Positions 1 to 12,905 of a stretch of DNA of 64,000 nucleotides are shown here, piece by piece; within the stretch, counting starts at the first letter, position 1, and every line of letters begins with the position of its first letter. The position numbers and the translations under genes are program-made. The notes below the pieces were generated by a model. The model did not search any database and had not been told where the DNA came from. It saw only the letters and a program-made list of their open reading frames with translations. This stretch comes from Campylorhamphus procurvoides (lineage: Eukaryota; Chordata; Aves; Passeriformes; Dendrocolaptidae), in assembly GCA_013396655.1 (NCBI GenBank), contig WBMV01004890.1:190273-254272 (forward strand), in the 5' to 3' direction.

Positions 1-3000
1 TTAGTGGGTCTGAAGCACAGCTTCACTTCCCACAATCTGGCCTCTCCCACCTTGACCAAAATGACACAAAAAACAGAGGGAATTAAAGCCTCTCTTCAAA
101 CAGTTTCTGCCTTGCATGCATTTTGAATTGAAAAATAAGCAGAAGTTGGGATACCTAAGAGTGGTGTGTTGGTGCTAAGTGTTTATTTTCCAGCTCTGCC
201 TCATGTCCTTACGCAGAGAGGTGAGAAATGAGAGGGTATCAAGAGAGGAGAAAGTTGGCAGATGCCATCGCTCTGGAGCGGAGCAGGGACTAGGCAGAGT
301 TTCCATTAGAGCAGCTTGGGAGGCACAAGAAAAGTCAGCTTGCAATGACACATGAGCTGGTGGGACCCACACTGTAGTGCGTGTGTGTGTCCTTTCCTTC
401 CCTCTCTCAAAACTGGGTTCGAAAAAAAGAAAGGTTTAATTAATTTGAGCCCTATCATGATTTTCTGTGGCCTGACTCATAGCGTTTGATCTCCCAAGGC
501 TGGCGAGGTGTTTGAGCCTGCCCTCGGAGCCCCCGGCACTCCAGCCAAGCACCAACAATGACTAGACAGACTTCAGTGCCACTCCTTCCATCTATCAATA
601 GAGTCACTGTTGGGCGAGCTGACTCACCGCTCTCCCTGAGAACTGTTCGGCACCGGTTCGCCATCAAAAGAGCAAAAATAAAACCAAATAATTCGATGTT
701 TGCGGAGAGTTAGTTGAGCAAGAAGAGGGTTTTTATTCTAAGGTTTTGTTTTTAGGAGGTCCCTCCAAAGAAAGCTTGTGCTGCTGCTTTGGCGTGGCAG
801 AATTGGCCAGGAGCTCCTGGAGGACACACTCCAGTGGTTTTTGCGTCTAAGTCGTGCTCCAAAGGCACAGTGAGGAGGATACTGAAACCTACAGACTGCG
901 TGGAAGGAAAACACACACACACAAAAGTTCTGGAAACCCCAGGTATGGAAGAAGAGTTGGTCATAAACCAGCCTGCTTTGGCAGAGCATCTCACAGGGCT
1001 GCAGTGGGCAGTGAGAGGGCTTTCCATCTTCCCCTTGTGTCTCTCCACCCCCTTCTACAGAGTGTAAAGCCCAGATTGGCCGTGGCCATCTCTGTTGTGT
1101 TTTCCTCCACCGCTCCCGAGCGCCGCGCTTGGGTCAGCCCAGCCAAGGGTGGAGATAAAGGAGGGGTGAACGCACCCGGCCTGACACTTCTATTGCTGCT
1201 GTAAAACACAAAACCCACCCAGAACTACAAAGAATTTCCTGGTAACCTCTAAGTTCAATTAAGTAGTAATTTAATGTCCCGCCAAGGGCAGATGCAATTT
1301 GGGAAGATGATGATAACAAAAGCTTCGGCATGACTGAGCATAACACAGACCTAAAGAGAGATGAGTTTATGTTGCCCATGCAACATTCCCCCCAGCCACA
1401 TCATCCCAGCATCCCAGAGCTTCCCACCCATGCCCTGGTCCTAGAGGAATGCCAGCACAGTTGGGCCCAGGGTGGGCAGGCAGCAGATGGGACGTGAGGA
1501 CCAACTCCCTGAGCAGAGATGTCAGACTGGAGAGGACATGCTTTTAGTCTGCAGCAGATCCAAGTTTGTATGATACTGTTCTCTACAGCCAGGTATCATC
1601 CACATCAATGAGAACTGGGATTCCCAGGGACCATCACACACCGAGAGCTGGGATTCTCTGTCTCAACTGGATTCCTTCAGGCTGCTAGGCTTTAATTAAC
1701 TGACTTCTCTACGGTATTCATGAATGTCAGCAAGCTCTAAAATGTCTTCTGATTAACTGCATTTAAGCAATTAATTCTAAATCAGCCTATTCCTCCTGAA
1801 ACTTGATTCAATACAGCTGAATAAAGAGATGCCACTACCTTGCTAAGCAGACAGTAGCTGTCTGAAGAGTGTTTTAGCAAAGTACAAGCCAGACTTCTGC
1901 ACATCAAGACAATATTTAAGATTTCTGGATTCTTTGAAGGCCTCCAGGACTTTATAGGAGGGACCAGTCCCAGGACAAACAGGTCACCTGATGCAATTAC
2001 AAGTCATGGTGGAGTCCCCAGACTTATCTCAATCAGACACTCTTGATTTCCTGTTTGCGGCATTGACAAATAAAAAGCTCTACATTACAGGTAATTATAC
2101 TTCACAGAGGACAACAATTAAGAAATAGCCAATTACATTTTACAAGCGCAGGATAATCAAAAGCTTCCTCAAATATCTAGAGTTGCAATAAGTACTTAGA
2201 AATGGCAACTCCCAACAAATTGCAGGTAATTTAGAGCAATTTACACAGATGACATATTTCCCTATCTGTTCTCAAAACCTTCAAACTGAAAAATAGTGCA
2301 GGAGTTCCCGGAATGTATCAGTGATGATGTCTAAAAACAGGTCATCACCCATTTCCACGTCAAAGGTGAGAGGCAGGACTCCAGTCACCACAGTGCAAAG
2401 AGAGATGCACTACCAGGAGAGCAGATTTTAGCTCAGGTATTTAAGCAATGGGAGGATGCACGCGTACCAAATCTAAACAAAACCAATATTTATTCCTCGT
2501 ATTTCTGTTATTTGAAAAATATGCTTTATTTTAATAGTGCATATTTTAATCAATTCTTACAGGTTTTAAAGGACCCTGCTTTATTTGCAAGTCAATGCTG
2601 TAGCTCACACACAGTCAATACACAAGGATCAAGCAGCAACTTAAAAAACATTAAATGATTGAGAGGAAAGGAAACATGCTTTTTTCATTTTTAAAGCTTA
2701 ACCTTTCAGACCAGGAAGTTTAAAAGCACCCTGAGAGGAGCAGAAGAGGAGAGACAGACAAGGATGTGATGCAGTGTAGGTGGCTGACAGTACAGCAATT
2801 CCATTTTTGGGGTAGTAGAGGGCAATGCTTTTCCTTGCTTATATGCTTTGGGGTGCTGGAACTGCAGTTTTACCTCAGAGCTGAGCTCTTGCATTGTATT
2901 TTACAGTTCTTTACAGAGATGGCTCCCTGTCTCCTGGCCACCAGTGCAGCTGTTAGGGACATTACTTCAACCATACAGGCATATGAATTTCTGCAGGGCT

Positions 3001-6000
3001 TGTTGCTGCACAAAAGCCAGTGAAGTCCCTCAGGATCTGCTTGGCAGTTAATTAAGGACTAAAATCACAGAGGGAGCAGATTATTTCAACCTCCAGCTTG
3101 AAGTGGGACTACTGTCAACACCAGGTAAGGTGGCCACAGCTGATGTTCTTACCCAGAGCATGAGTATTTTAAGAAATCTTGTGAGAGAGGTAAAATCCTG
3201 ATTAGCTATGGCCAGATACTGAGGCAGCCTTTTCTGATCCTGCATCAGAGGGACCATGGGAAGAGCAAGGAGGAAGGATTGACACAAGGAAAGCTGACAA
3301 CGTGCTTGGAAGAGCCTGGGACAGGCAGCAGCACAGCACAAACCAAAACCACAGCTCCCAGCTGGGGAGGGGGCTTGGTGCAGAAGGGTCCCCTGTAGGA
3401 AAGGGAAAGCTCATGAACGCCTTTTTAAGCCACAAAGGGATTGACTGTTTAATACGAAGTTTAGATCTGCAATACTATCAGGTGACCCTAAAAAGAAGGA
3501 AAAAATTAATTTCAAGCTTTGTCTCCATCATAACTGGTATGGTTAGAAAGACACTTCTCAGCCATACTCCAGAACTTCTTTCCTTGTCCTCTGTGCCAAA
3601 GGCAGAGTAACCCAATGTTATACATCCTGTTCACACTCAGCTATCGCTCAGGACTGAGCACACTCTTGTTTCACAAAACTGCCTGGTTTATTAACTCACT
3701 AACTACACTAGTTAAATAATTTCAGATGCTTGCTCTTACAACCCCAGTTTTGACTACCTGACATATCACTGTGTGTTCATTCAATTTAAAAAGAAAACCT
3801 GGTTTTAAAATTCAAATTTTAAAGGAACCACATTTTTCTTCCCTGCTAATTGCCTTCTGTGGCTTGGCAACACCTTTGTGGACAATAGGTGTTCCTGCCA
3901 CTACTGTCCCATCTGGAAGGAGAGGTCTGGCTCCAGTCCCATGCTCTTTCTTCAGCTCAAGCTTCCAGGATGATTTCCAAAGCTGGGAAGTGAGAGGATG
4001 ATGCCACTCCATACCACCCGAGGCAACGTACTACACCCAAGTCCACAGCCCAAGATGGGCTACCTGGGAGGGTTTCTGACACTGCTGGTGCCAAGCCACA
4101 GGTGGCAATTAACAAAGAAAAAGGGTTGCTTGTAGCTCTGCTGCTGGCAGTGTGGTTGATGGCTCTGGACAGGGGAACTTCATGAGGTGAGAAAGGCAGC
4201 AATCCATGCGGAGCTGACTCAGGGCGTCACCACCAGCGACCAAAACCCAGATGACCTTGCTGAGTCCAAGCAACTGCTGCCTCTCAAGTGTCTCCTACCA
4301 CTGGGAAGGCAAATCCAGTGAGCTGTAGGATGCACCTACCCTTCTGAGCTTGGGGAAGAGCTGTGGGCAGGCACTGGAGGACTGCAGGGTCAGCATTTTC
4401 ACTATAAAACCAGTGGAGTATCAGCTCACTCGCTACAGCTCCAACAAGCCACCTCTCCCAGGCAGGGAGTGCCCAAGCCTATGATATTTGGAAAGGACAG
4501 TCATGTCTCAAGGAGAGGAGACCTGGATGAGTCTCAAGGAGACAGACCAGTGTGAGGCCAGCTGACCTTTCTGCCAAGGCTGCTGCAGCAGAAGCAGAAA
4601 AGCCTCCTTGAGCTCGGCAGGAGAGGGGCGAGAACAAGCACTGGAGCCTGTGCCTTCCTCAAATTTGTTCACCTCTTCCAAGAAAGCAACGTGATGGAGC
4701 AGTGGAGTTTGACTGGTGAAGTGTCCCAGGGTGCCCTGCTGATGTCTGGAGCAGAGACACAACTTGAGCTGCTGGTCTCAGAGACCCTTCCCCTGCTCTG
4801 CCTGCTCTGCTGTGGTGGAGCAGGTGCCCGTGCCATGCCTCTTGCTGGAGGAGAACGCACCCTGAACCTGACGAAACTGCAAGGCGTTGGTTGCTGTGGG
4901 TGCCGGCTGCCCTCGTGGCCACGCGGGCACGAGCCCTGCCCTGTGTGGATGTTATCTGGGCAGGTGAGCTGGGCACACTGCTGCCTTAGCAGAAAAACAA
5001 CAACAACAACAGTTCCCAACACCTTTTAGCCAGCTCAGTGTAGCACACTTCTGACTTCTTGGCCATTGTGATAAATGCCCCTCGCCCCAGAAGAAAAATA
5101 GCCAGTTTTGCCCAGCCAGCAGAAAGCACCAGCACCTGCAATGACATGACTACAGGAAAAGCACCACGACTTCCAGCAAGCCTAAAAGCAGACGTGGCCA
5201 GCCTGCTTCATCCGAGAGGGACCCTCCAAAGAAATTTCCCTCCCTCCTTCCCTGGATCCCTACAATCCATGCAACAGGTACTGCAGGAAGGATGGAACAA
5301 GAGGAGAGCAGATGTAGCCCACACTTGGCTGATGTAGCTGTGGGTACAGAGGTGCTCCCCCACAACCTCTCCACCAGTCCCATCATCAGCCTGTTTGTGT
5401 CATCCAGCCTTTGCCATCATTTAAGCCTCCAGAGAACAAACCTGCACCAAACAGTTATTACAGTGGTGTGAGCCTCGTCTGGCCCATCCTAGTGCCAGCC
5501 ACTGCCACAACTGATTCCACCTCATCAGTGAAAGCTCTGGAGACAGGAAGGCCAGGGGAGACAAAGGTGTGCTGGGTTTCCCTTTGAAGGGATTTAGATC
5601 TGGAGCACTCAACACCGACAAACTGCTGAGACAGGCATTTGCTCAGGTGTATAAACATCACAGGCGGCAAACGCAGGCCTTGCAAGAATTCTCCTCCAAA
5701 GCTTAAGAATAAATTCAACATGTTTTTAAATAATTATGGATGAATCACCTGAAAAAACTTCCTACATTTTATCTCCAGTTGCTGACACTGATCGTGCAGC
5801 TGTTTTGTTTATAAAGTAATTACACGTTCCCACCTCCTTGCACTCTCAGGGTGCAGCTGAGTATCTCAGGTAGCAGAAAACCTGAAGGCTGACATTTCCT
5901 TCTGGCCTTTGGAAGAGACAGGACAGTTAGCACAGAATTAATTTGAAGTGGGAGGGGGGGAAAGAGAGGCCGCAAGTTAATTTCCCTTCGAAGGCCTATG

Positions 6001-7782
6001 GTCCCCACCCAGAAACCTGTACACAAAAGAATACTGCCTTTAAACTGGTAGGTTAGGTCTGAGACCAGAGTGAAGGTTTGTCAACCATGACAAGCTCCAG
6101 CTTGTTTAACAGTCGACCGGAGGGTTGAAAAGTCTAATAAAACCAAAGGGCCTCCCAAAACAAAGCTGCTGCCTCTTAAGGAGAACATTCACACCCATTC
6201 AGCAGGGCTTTTTTCTAACATGCAGAGGTATTTGGAGCCTCCAAAGTGAGCAAAGATACATCAAAACCCAGGAGCTAGAAACTGAAGCTGGAAAAAACTG
6301 AAGCAAGCAGTAAGAAACACACTGGAACAGTGAGTAAGTAACCACGGGAAGAGATAACAAAAATGCTGCATGACCTCCCTCCCATCACTTGGATGCCTTT
6401 CTAAAATAGACACTTCAGCCTGACCACAAGTTATTGTGCAAGAATCACTGAGTGAAGCTGCGTGACCTGTTATCTCCAGGATTACCAAAGGAAAGTTTTT
6501 CCCATGCCCGTTTGGAAAGTTTCCTCTCTTGAGGATGAAGGTTTACGGATCAGTGTTAGCAGGCTGCACCAGCTTTGTCTTGGAAGGCCCAAAGACATTG
6601 CTTGGGGACAGGAGGATGCTCTGCCTTCTCAAATCTTCCAGCTGGGCTGATTTCCCCACCACTCAAATCCCCTGGGTCACAAACTTCACTGGATATATCC
6701 GGAGGGAAAAACTGCTGCCTAGTTTTACAACGTGACAAATCCTGCGCTGCAGTGACACATCCACACATCCTTTGCTGCCCATTTCCATCTTGTTTTGCCA
6801 GCACTGGCCTGTCTTGAAGAAAAGAGACTTGAGAAGCCTCTTCAAAGCAGCTTTTCCCAAGAGAGGAAAACCAAGTTCCCCTGAATGTGCAGATGTTCAG
6901 GGACACATGAAATATCGACACTTCCACAACAAAGAAGGCGGTTTCTGCCCTTTCTTTTCCTGGTAGAGCCATTGACCAAGCAACAAAGGGCTTGTGGTGA
7001 TGGTCTTCGTTCAGCACTGGATCAGCAGAAGACATGCTGCACACACCTGAGGTGGCCAGCCTACCCAACATCTTCCTTCTGTGGCTTTGCTCAAGAAGGA
7101 ACATTTTTCATTTCCTAAGAAATCAATGTTATGACAGTCACATGGACTGAATTAAAAGTACAAAGACCAGACTTCTTAGCCAAAGATCTCAAATTTTATT
7201 AAACAAATAAAAAAATACATGTCCTTGGAAATCCAATCTGGGCAGGGCCATAAGGAGAGCAAGAAGGTTCCGAGGTCATGTTTTACAATCTTTTGAAGTA
7301 GGAATGACAGCGATGTCCGAAGAAGGCACCTCGTGCTGCCTTCTGTACAGAGCTTCCTTTCCTCCAGCACACTGCAAATGTTACAGTGCAAGAACTTGCT
7401 GTCTGTGCCCGGGCACTCTTATTTATACACAATAAAGGCCTTGTGCAGCAGATCAAGGCTGTATTTCATTGATTTGACACGATGGTTAACCTGTGAACTT
7501 TGCCCTTGCTAATAGAATAATTTCTATTTGTTGATTCCTCTTTCGGGATCCTCGAGGGTAACAGTCGCTTCATCCCAGCTCTCATTTGCATGTCTGGTGC
7601 CAAATGGTTTCACAGCTCGCTCTTCCACGGGCCAGGGCCAGGACAAAGGTAATCAAATGCAGCAGCTACAGCTGGATACTGAGGGCCCACACCTCACTCC
7701 ACAGGAGCTCTCCTGTAATTTCCACAAGCTCTCCAGCAACTTGGCTCCAATTCATACTTTGCTTGTGAAAGCTTGGAGAGGT

Positions 7783-7945
7783 TACAGAATCACAGAATGG
7801 TCTGGGGTTGGAAAGGGCCTTAAAGCTCATCCTGTTCCACCCCTGCCATGGGCAGAGACACCTTCCCCTGGACCAGGTTGATCCAAGCCCTGTCCAACCT
7901 GGCCTTGGACACTTTCAGGGATGGGGTAGTCACAGCTTCTCTGGT
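7783..7945 (-). mobile_element. CR1 LINE 3' end fragment, reverse orientation
   Basis: The plus strand reads as the reverse complement of an avian CR1 3' tail. It starts with the hallmark words of the terminus (ACAGAATCACAGAATGG), then shows the GTTGGAAAGGGCC block, the CTGCCATGGGCAGAGACACC block and the CAACCTGGCCTTGGACAC block in the usual order. It is 5'-truncated, as most CR1 copies are, and sits inside an AXIN1 intron. Confidence 0.9.
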
Positions 7946-10644
7946 CCTTGGCTACCAAACAATCAATCCCACATTGGTCTTTCAGATAAATCACTCCCAG
8001 TCCAAGAGGATGATTGCCAGCCAAGAAAAAGACCAAATTTATGACTGAAAAGGACAGATCTGTTAAAAGCAAAAGGTATGGTTTTCCAGCAGAGCTAACC
8101 CACCTTAAATGTGGAGTGCTTGAAAAAAGGCAATCCCACCTCCCCAAGCCTACTGCTCTCCTCCTTCCAGCACAAGTATTTCTTTGAACACACAATGGAT
8201 ATAAAGGTCAGAAAACTAAACTTCCAGAAAAAATGGAAAATTAAGATGGAGAAAGGAGGAGGACTGACTCTGGTCTATAACAGGACAAGAAATACATGAG
8301 AATTGGAAGGCTAACAAATAAAACCCAGTGGGTTCTGGTCATTAGCTCTGGAGATCCAAGGACTAACATGAGGCCCTGTGGCTAACAAGTAAGTCTCATT
8401 GGGGTATTTCGAAGAGGGTTTTTTCCTCTAGCTATAGCCTTCCCTCCCTCCACTGCTTTTCATCAGGATAGATGAAAGCTCATCTATTAGCTATTTATCT
8501 CAGATGAAGACCTTCAAAAAGCTGATACTTTAAGGACAAGGTTGTATCTCGGGAGCCAGGGGACCAAAAAATTCCAGGTCTTACCACAAATGTGTACTCT
8601 GGAGTCTTCAAAGGTAAAATCCAATTTCCACGTGGGTTTTATAGACTTCGGATAATCTGACTTAAAACTGCAACAGTTCTACTTAAATTCATCACTGCCT
8701 TACAACAGTGAGGGATCCAGACCAGGGCTATGAGTAACGATGGTTTTGCTTTTACACACAAGCCTGACCTGCTACAATTTAATTTCTGAGCATGACTTCA
8801 GGCAAAGGAGCTCACTTTGGCACACAGTAGGGGAACGAGGGGAGTCCAGAAGAGTCAGACCTTTCCTGAAGCTCCCTGAGCTGGGCATTCAGGGCTGCAC
8901 CAGTGAAGGAAGGGGCAGCTTTGCCCCCCCCCCCAAGCAGAGATGGGCACTGCAGCCCCCAGAGCTTCTCACACCTGAGCCATGTGTGTGCTGCAAAGTG
9001 GGAAAAAATGAGCCTTTTAACAAACAAATCACCTCCAACACAGTTGACTGCTGTGAGAATTTGCATTTCCAAGAGCATCATCTTTGCAGAGTCCCAAGCT
9101 GCACTTCCAAGGGAAGCAGGCATTAATTAGCTAATTTCTGGCATTAGGATGAGTGGTGTCAGACATATTTTGTATCTGGTAAGTTGAAAAGTGTAGCTCT
9201 CATCTGGTATTGTTCCACTTCCAGTTCATGTCCCCTAACCCTGCAGCAGAGCTGCCACATCCCATTGCCATGGACGAGGTGGATAAGGTGGCACCAAGGA
9301 CTCCCAGCCTCACCCATACCCGGCTGGCACAGCACGAGCTGCTCCAACACTGCCCAGCCAGGCCAGGCTGAGCAAACCCCTGCTCGCAACCAAGTGTCAA
9401 ATCTTTTCAGAGAGATGCTCAGAATTATATTCACCAGCAATTTGACTTTTTAATCATTTCAATTACTGTGACTAAAACCCTTCAATCGGAACAAAACCGG
9501 GGAAAAATAACCCCTCTCCTTCTGAAGCAGCCAGCCCGGCTTAACAGACCATACCAAATCGTGAAGGTTTTTGCTTTTGTGGTCTTCACATATTTCATTT
9601 AATGCAGATAATTAACCTCAGTTTCTAATTTCAAATCCTCCACATAAGGAAGCGAAGTGACTGAATACATTCACTGACAGATGGAAAATTAAAATACTAC
9701 TACAGCTTCTGCATGGCTCAAAAGACAGGGCCTTGCAAAAGATCTTTCTTCTTTTATTTGACTGATTAACTGTAATTTGCTTAATGGATTTAAGGATGAG
9801 CCTAATAATCCAATGATACAACCAGGAACTGATTTAGGATATCAGCACCTCTGTTCTAATTTCTTTTTACAACCTAGCCATTTCTGCACTACGCACAGCC
9901 ACTTCTGAAACCAGGTTTTTCCACCAATTGTAATAAAATCGGGCCCATGATTTATTTTAAATGGGTGGTGACTGCATGACTGGCCTTGCACCATGCAGCC
10001 ACAGTGCTGTCACTTCTTGGAGCACCTTCTGAGGTCCCCAATCTAGGGATGACCCACAACCACGTGTTCTGGCAGCCACTGACCCAGCCCAGCGGGCAGC
10101 AAGGACTTCTTGCATGCCTTGGGAAGGTGGGGAAGTCAACAGCTCTCCCCTGACATGGGGCCAGTGTGTGTTTCCCTGGCACCCCCACACCCTTCTCAGT
10201 TCCTTTTCCACCAAGAAGGTCTGGCGTAACAGGATTTCACAGTCTGTCTCAATAGTTAATAAATCCAGGATCTAACGGACTATTAAAGGAAAACATCCAA
10301 GAGGCAGTCATTTTTAAAACGTCCAATGGCAACTAATTATTCAAGGGATTAGTCCATTATAGTAACAACAAAGAAACTCTTAAAACATAAAGCCAAGTTG
10401 AACAGCAGATCAAAACCAAGGTGTTCCCACCCCGTGGCCCAGCTCCTGGGTGCACTTCTCAGGGGCCTGGGATGGGTTCAGCTCCCACTCAGCCTTTTAG
10501 CACTCAATTCTTTCTAAAACTGGGCAGAACCCAAACCAGTCTGACTCAAAATACAGTATTTCATGATCTGTGCCATCATTGTAAGTGCACAACAAAACAG
10601 GACCATCACCAGCACTGGACCAGTCAGGCTGTGGCTCTGTCTAA

Positions 10645-10740
10645 CCCACCAAGCCCTCCAAGGACAAAGACTCCCTCCCCTCTGCATCATCTCCCAAGAC
10701 TTTTTTCCACTATGTCCAACCTGAGTTCTCTCAGCACAAA
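10645..10740 (-). mobile_element. Degraded CR1 fragment, reverse orientation
   Basis: The order of words on the plus strand (CTCCAAGGACAAAGACTCC, then a T-rich block, then TATGTCCAACCTGAG) follows the reverse complement of the CR1 3' region, with internal deletions and many substitutions. It lacks the terminal octamer repeats, so the assignment is only moderate. Confidence 0.45.
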
Positions 10741-12667
10741 AAGGAGGGGGATATAACTCCCCTCCTGTGCTTGTAAGAGGAAATATACTCTAACCCAAAT
10801 AAAAATCACAACAAAACAAGATTTTGTTTGCTGGAGGGGGAGAGAAAACACTTTTCATTTATCAAATGAGAGTGCTAAAAGCTTAACTACCTGTCTTTAA
10901 ATAGAAGCCAAAGCACTGATCCATAACCAAGCAACAAACACACCGCTTCTTCATCTTGATTTGTGTGGAGGCAAAGCTATGGGCACAAAGGGTATTCTTC
11001 TTTAAATAAAATCCATTTTAAAACTTGGCAACCGCCAGTATAAATACTTTACACTGTTAATGTAATGTAAGCATTTCCACACAGAAGTTTCATCAGCTTA
11101 ACAATATATTTAAAAAAGCTGGCTTAACTTCTGTGCAAAACCACCATCAGTCTCTGTCCTGTATATCTTACAGTGCTCCAGCCACTAAATTACCACTTAG
11201 AGCTGTTAGCATCAGACCCTGCTCCCTGCTGGACTCACTAATTTCTCTCAAGAACAATGCAGAACCCAAGCTATTCTTCTGCAACTTATTTTCTTTAAAA
11301 TTGGAAATAGCTACTGCTCTACATGGATTCCAAAGAGGGTTGCACTGATTACAAACGATACTCTGGGCCCAGCAATCTTAATTCAAGATAAGCATCCAAA
11401 ACTTTTCTTCCTGCCTTTACATATGGGCCTAACATTCCACAGCTGCTTTTTTCCTGCAAACTCATGAAGGTCCAACAGACTAACTTCAAGATGCACACGC
11501 TGCCTCTCCAGTTAAACAGAGCATCAGTAAGAGGGCAGCCCACCTTTAAACTTTCTAAACATGACTGCTCCTGCACCAGCGTTACTGATTTTGCATCCCC
11601 TGTTTTCCAACCGGTCGGCACAATTAACACCAATTCCTTCACCACACAGTCTTGAGTCAGAGGTGTGCAATTTAATATTTAATTATGAACGAAGCAGCCA
11701 ACCTCAAAATTAGGGCTGCCAGCTAAACTTCAGCCAACTCCTTCCTGATGCAGCCCCAGCTTCTGACCGCTGGACCGTTCGTGCTGCCTAAGCCATGGGG
11801 AGATCCTGCACCTTCCCTGAACCAGCCTACGCTGCTCCTCTCCCTGTCAGTCCGTCACTGCATCCTGCCAGACCAGAGGCTGTCACATCCCTCTGGAGCT
11901 CTGTCAGCTTTCCTTCCACTTGCCTCCTCTGCATTCCCTCTTAGGAAGAAGTGCTGGTGGTGTGTTTGGGGAGAGCGGCCCTCCCACATGTCCAGAGAGG
12001 CTGCCATTGTGTGGGCAGAGGCACAAGGACTCTCCTGGTGATTTCCACCAGCCTGGTGGAGAACCACATCACCCACCCTTTCCATTTGAACCACCAACAC
12101 TTGCAAAACACCGTGAGCTTAGTCAGCTCAGCTCTGTGGAAATTAAAGCTTGGAGTCAGCTTCCTTTAAGAAAAACCACCCCCTGTGTATATCAAAGATC
12201 CCGTTGAGAAATTTCTCCACCCGTGCCCAGCAGCTCCACCACAACACTCCTCAAAACCCAGCAACTGGAGACTTCACCCACCACGTGTGCTCTCATCACC
12301 ATCATTCAGGTTTCCTTTTCAGTGCACTGTGTGCTGCATGAAATGGGCCAAACCCCAAAACAATTGACAGAGCTAACCCAAATCTCCCAGTTTTCTTTGT
12401 TTCCAGGAAAGATGCTGGCAGGTAACACCATATGCTCTTCTCACTTCCCACCACGGGAAGAAAGCAAAGGCAATAGCAGTGCTTTGGGAGTGGGAGAAGA
12501 ACCCCTTCCCACGCAGAGCTAGAGAGGCAGCAGAAGAAACCCAACCCTACAAAAGACACAACCAAAGCACCAATCCCCAACTTTTTAAGATGCCTGCGTT
12601 TCCCTGGAGCGCTCAAAACCCAGGCTGCAGGGCAACTCTCAGGCCAGGTTTAATTTCTGCTCTGCAG

Positions 12668-12905
12668 ATCCGAGGAACGCTGTCCCGGCGTGTCGGAAGA
12701 AGGTTAATGAACGATTTAGCCGCCCTCACAACCACGTTAGTGTCACTTTCGGAAGCTGCGAGTTAATGCCCGAGATCTTCGGGGGTTACCCTCTTTGAAG
12801 TTCACTGATCCAGAACCAATGTCCAATTAATTTGCAGGAGCCGAACTATAATGACTATTGGCCTTTTCCGACGCACACAAAAACACAGTGGGTAACGGCG
12901 ATGCT
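12668..12905. promoter_or_regulatory. CpG-retaining intronic island, candidate enhancer
   Basis: About 17 CpG dinucleotides fall in roughly 240 bases, within an intron that is otherwise AT-rich and CpG-poor. It contains a TCF/LEF-like CTTTGAA word (12793-12799) and a CCAAT word (about 12816). CpG retention in non-repetitive intronic DNA often marks unmethylated regulatory DNA. No open frame or splice structure suggests an exon. Confidence 0.4.

Noticed and set aside
6556..7104. 182-codon frame on the minus strand inside the AXIN1 intron
   Set aside because: No recognisable domain, no supporting splice sites, and overlapping frames on the other strand.
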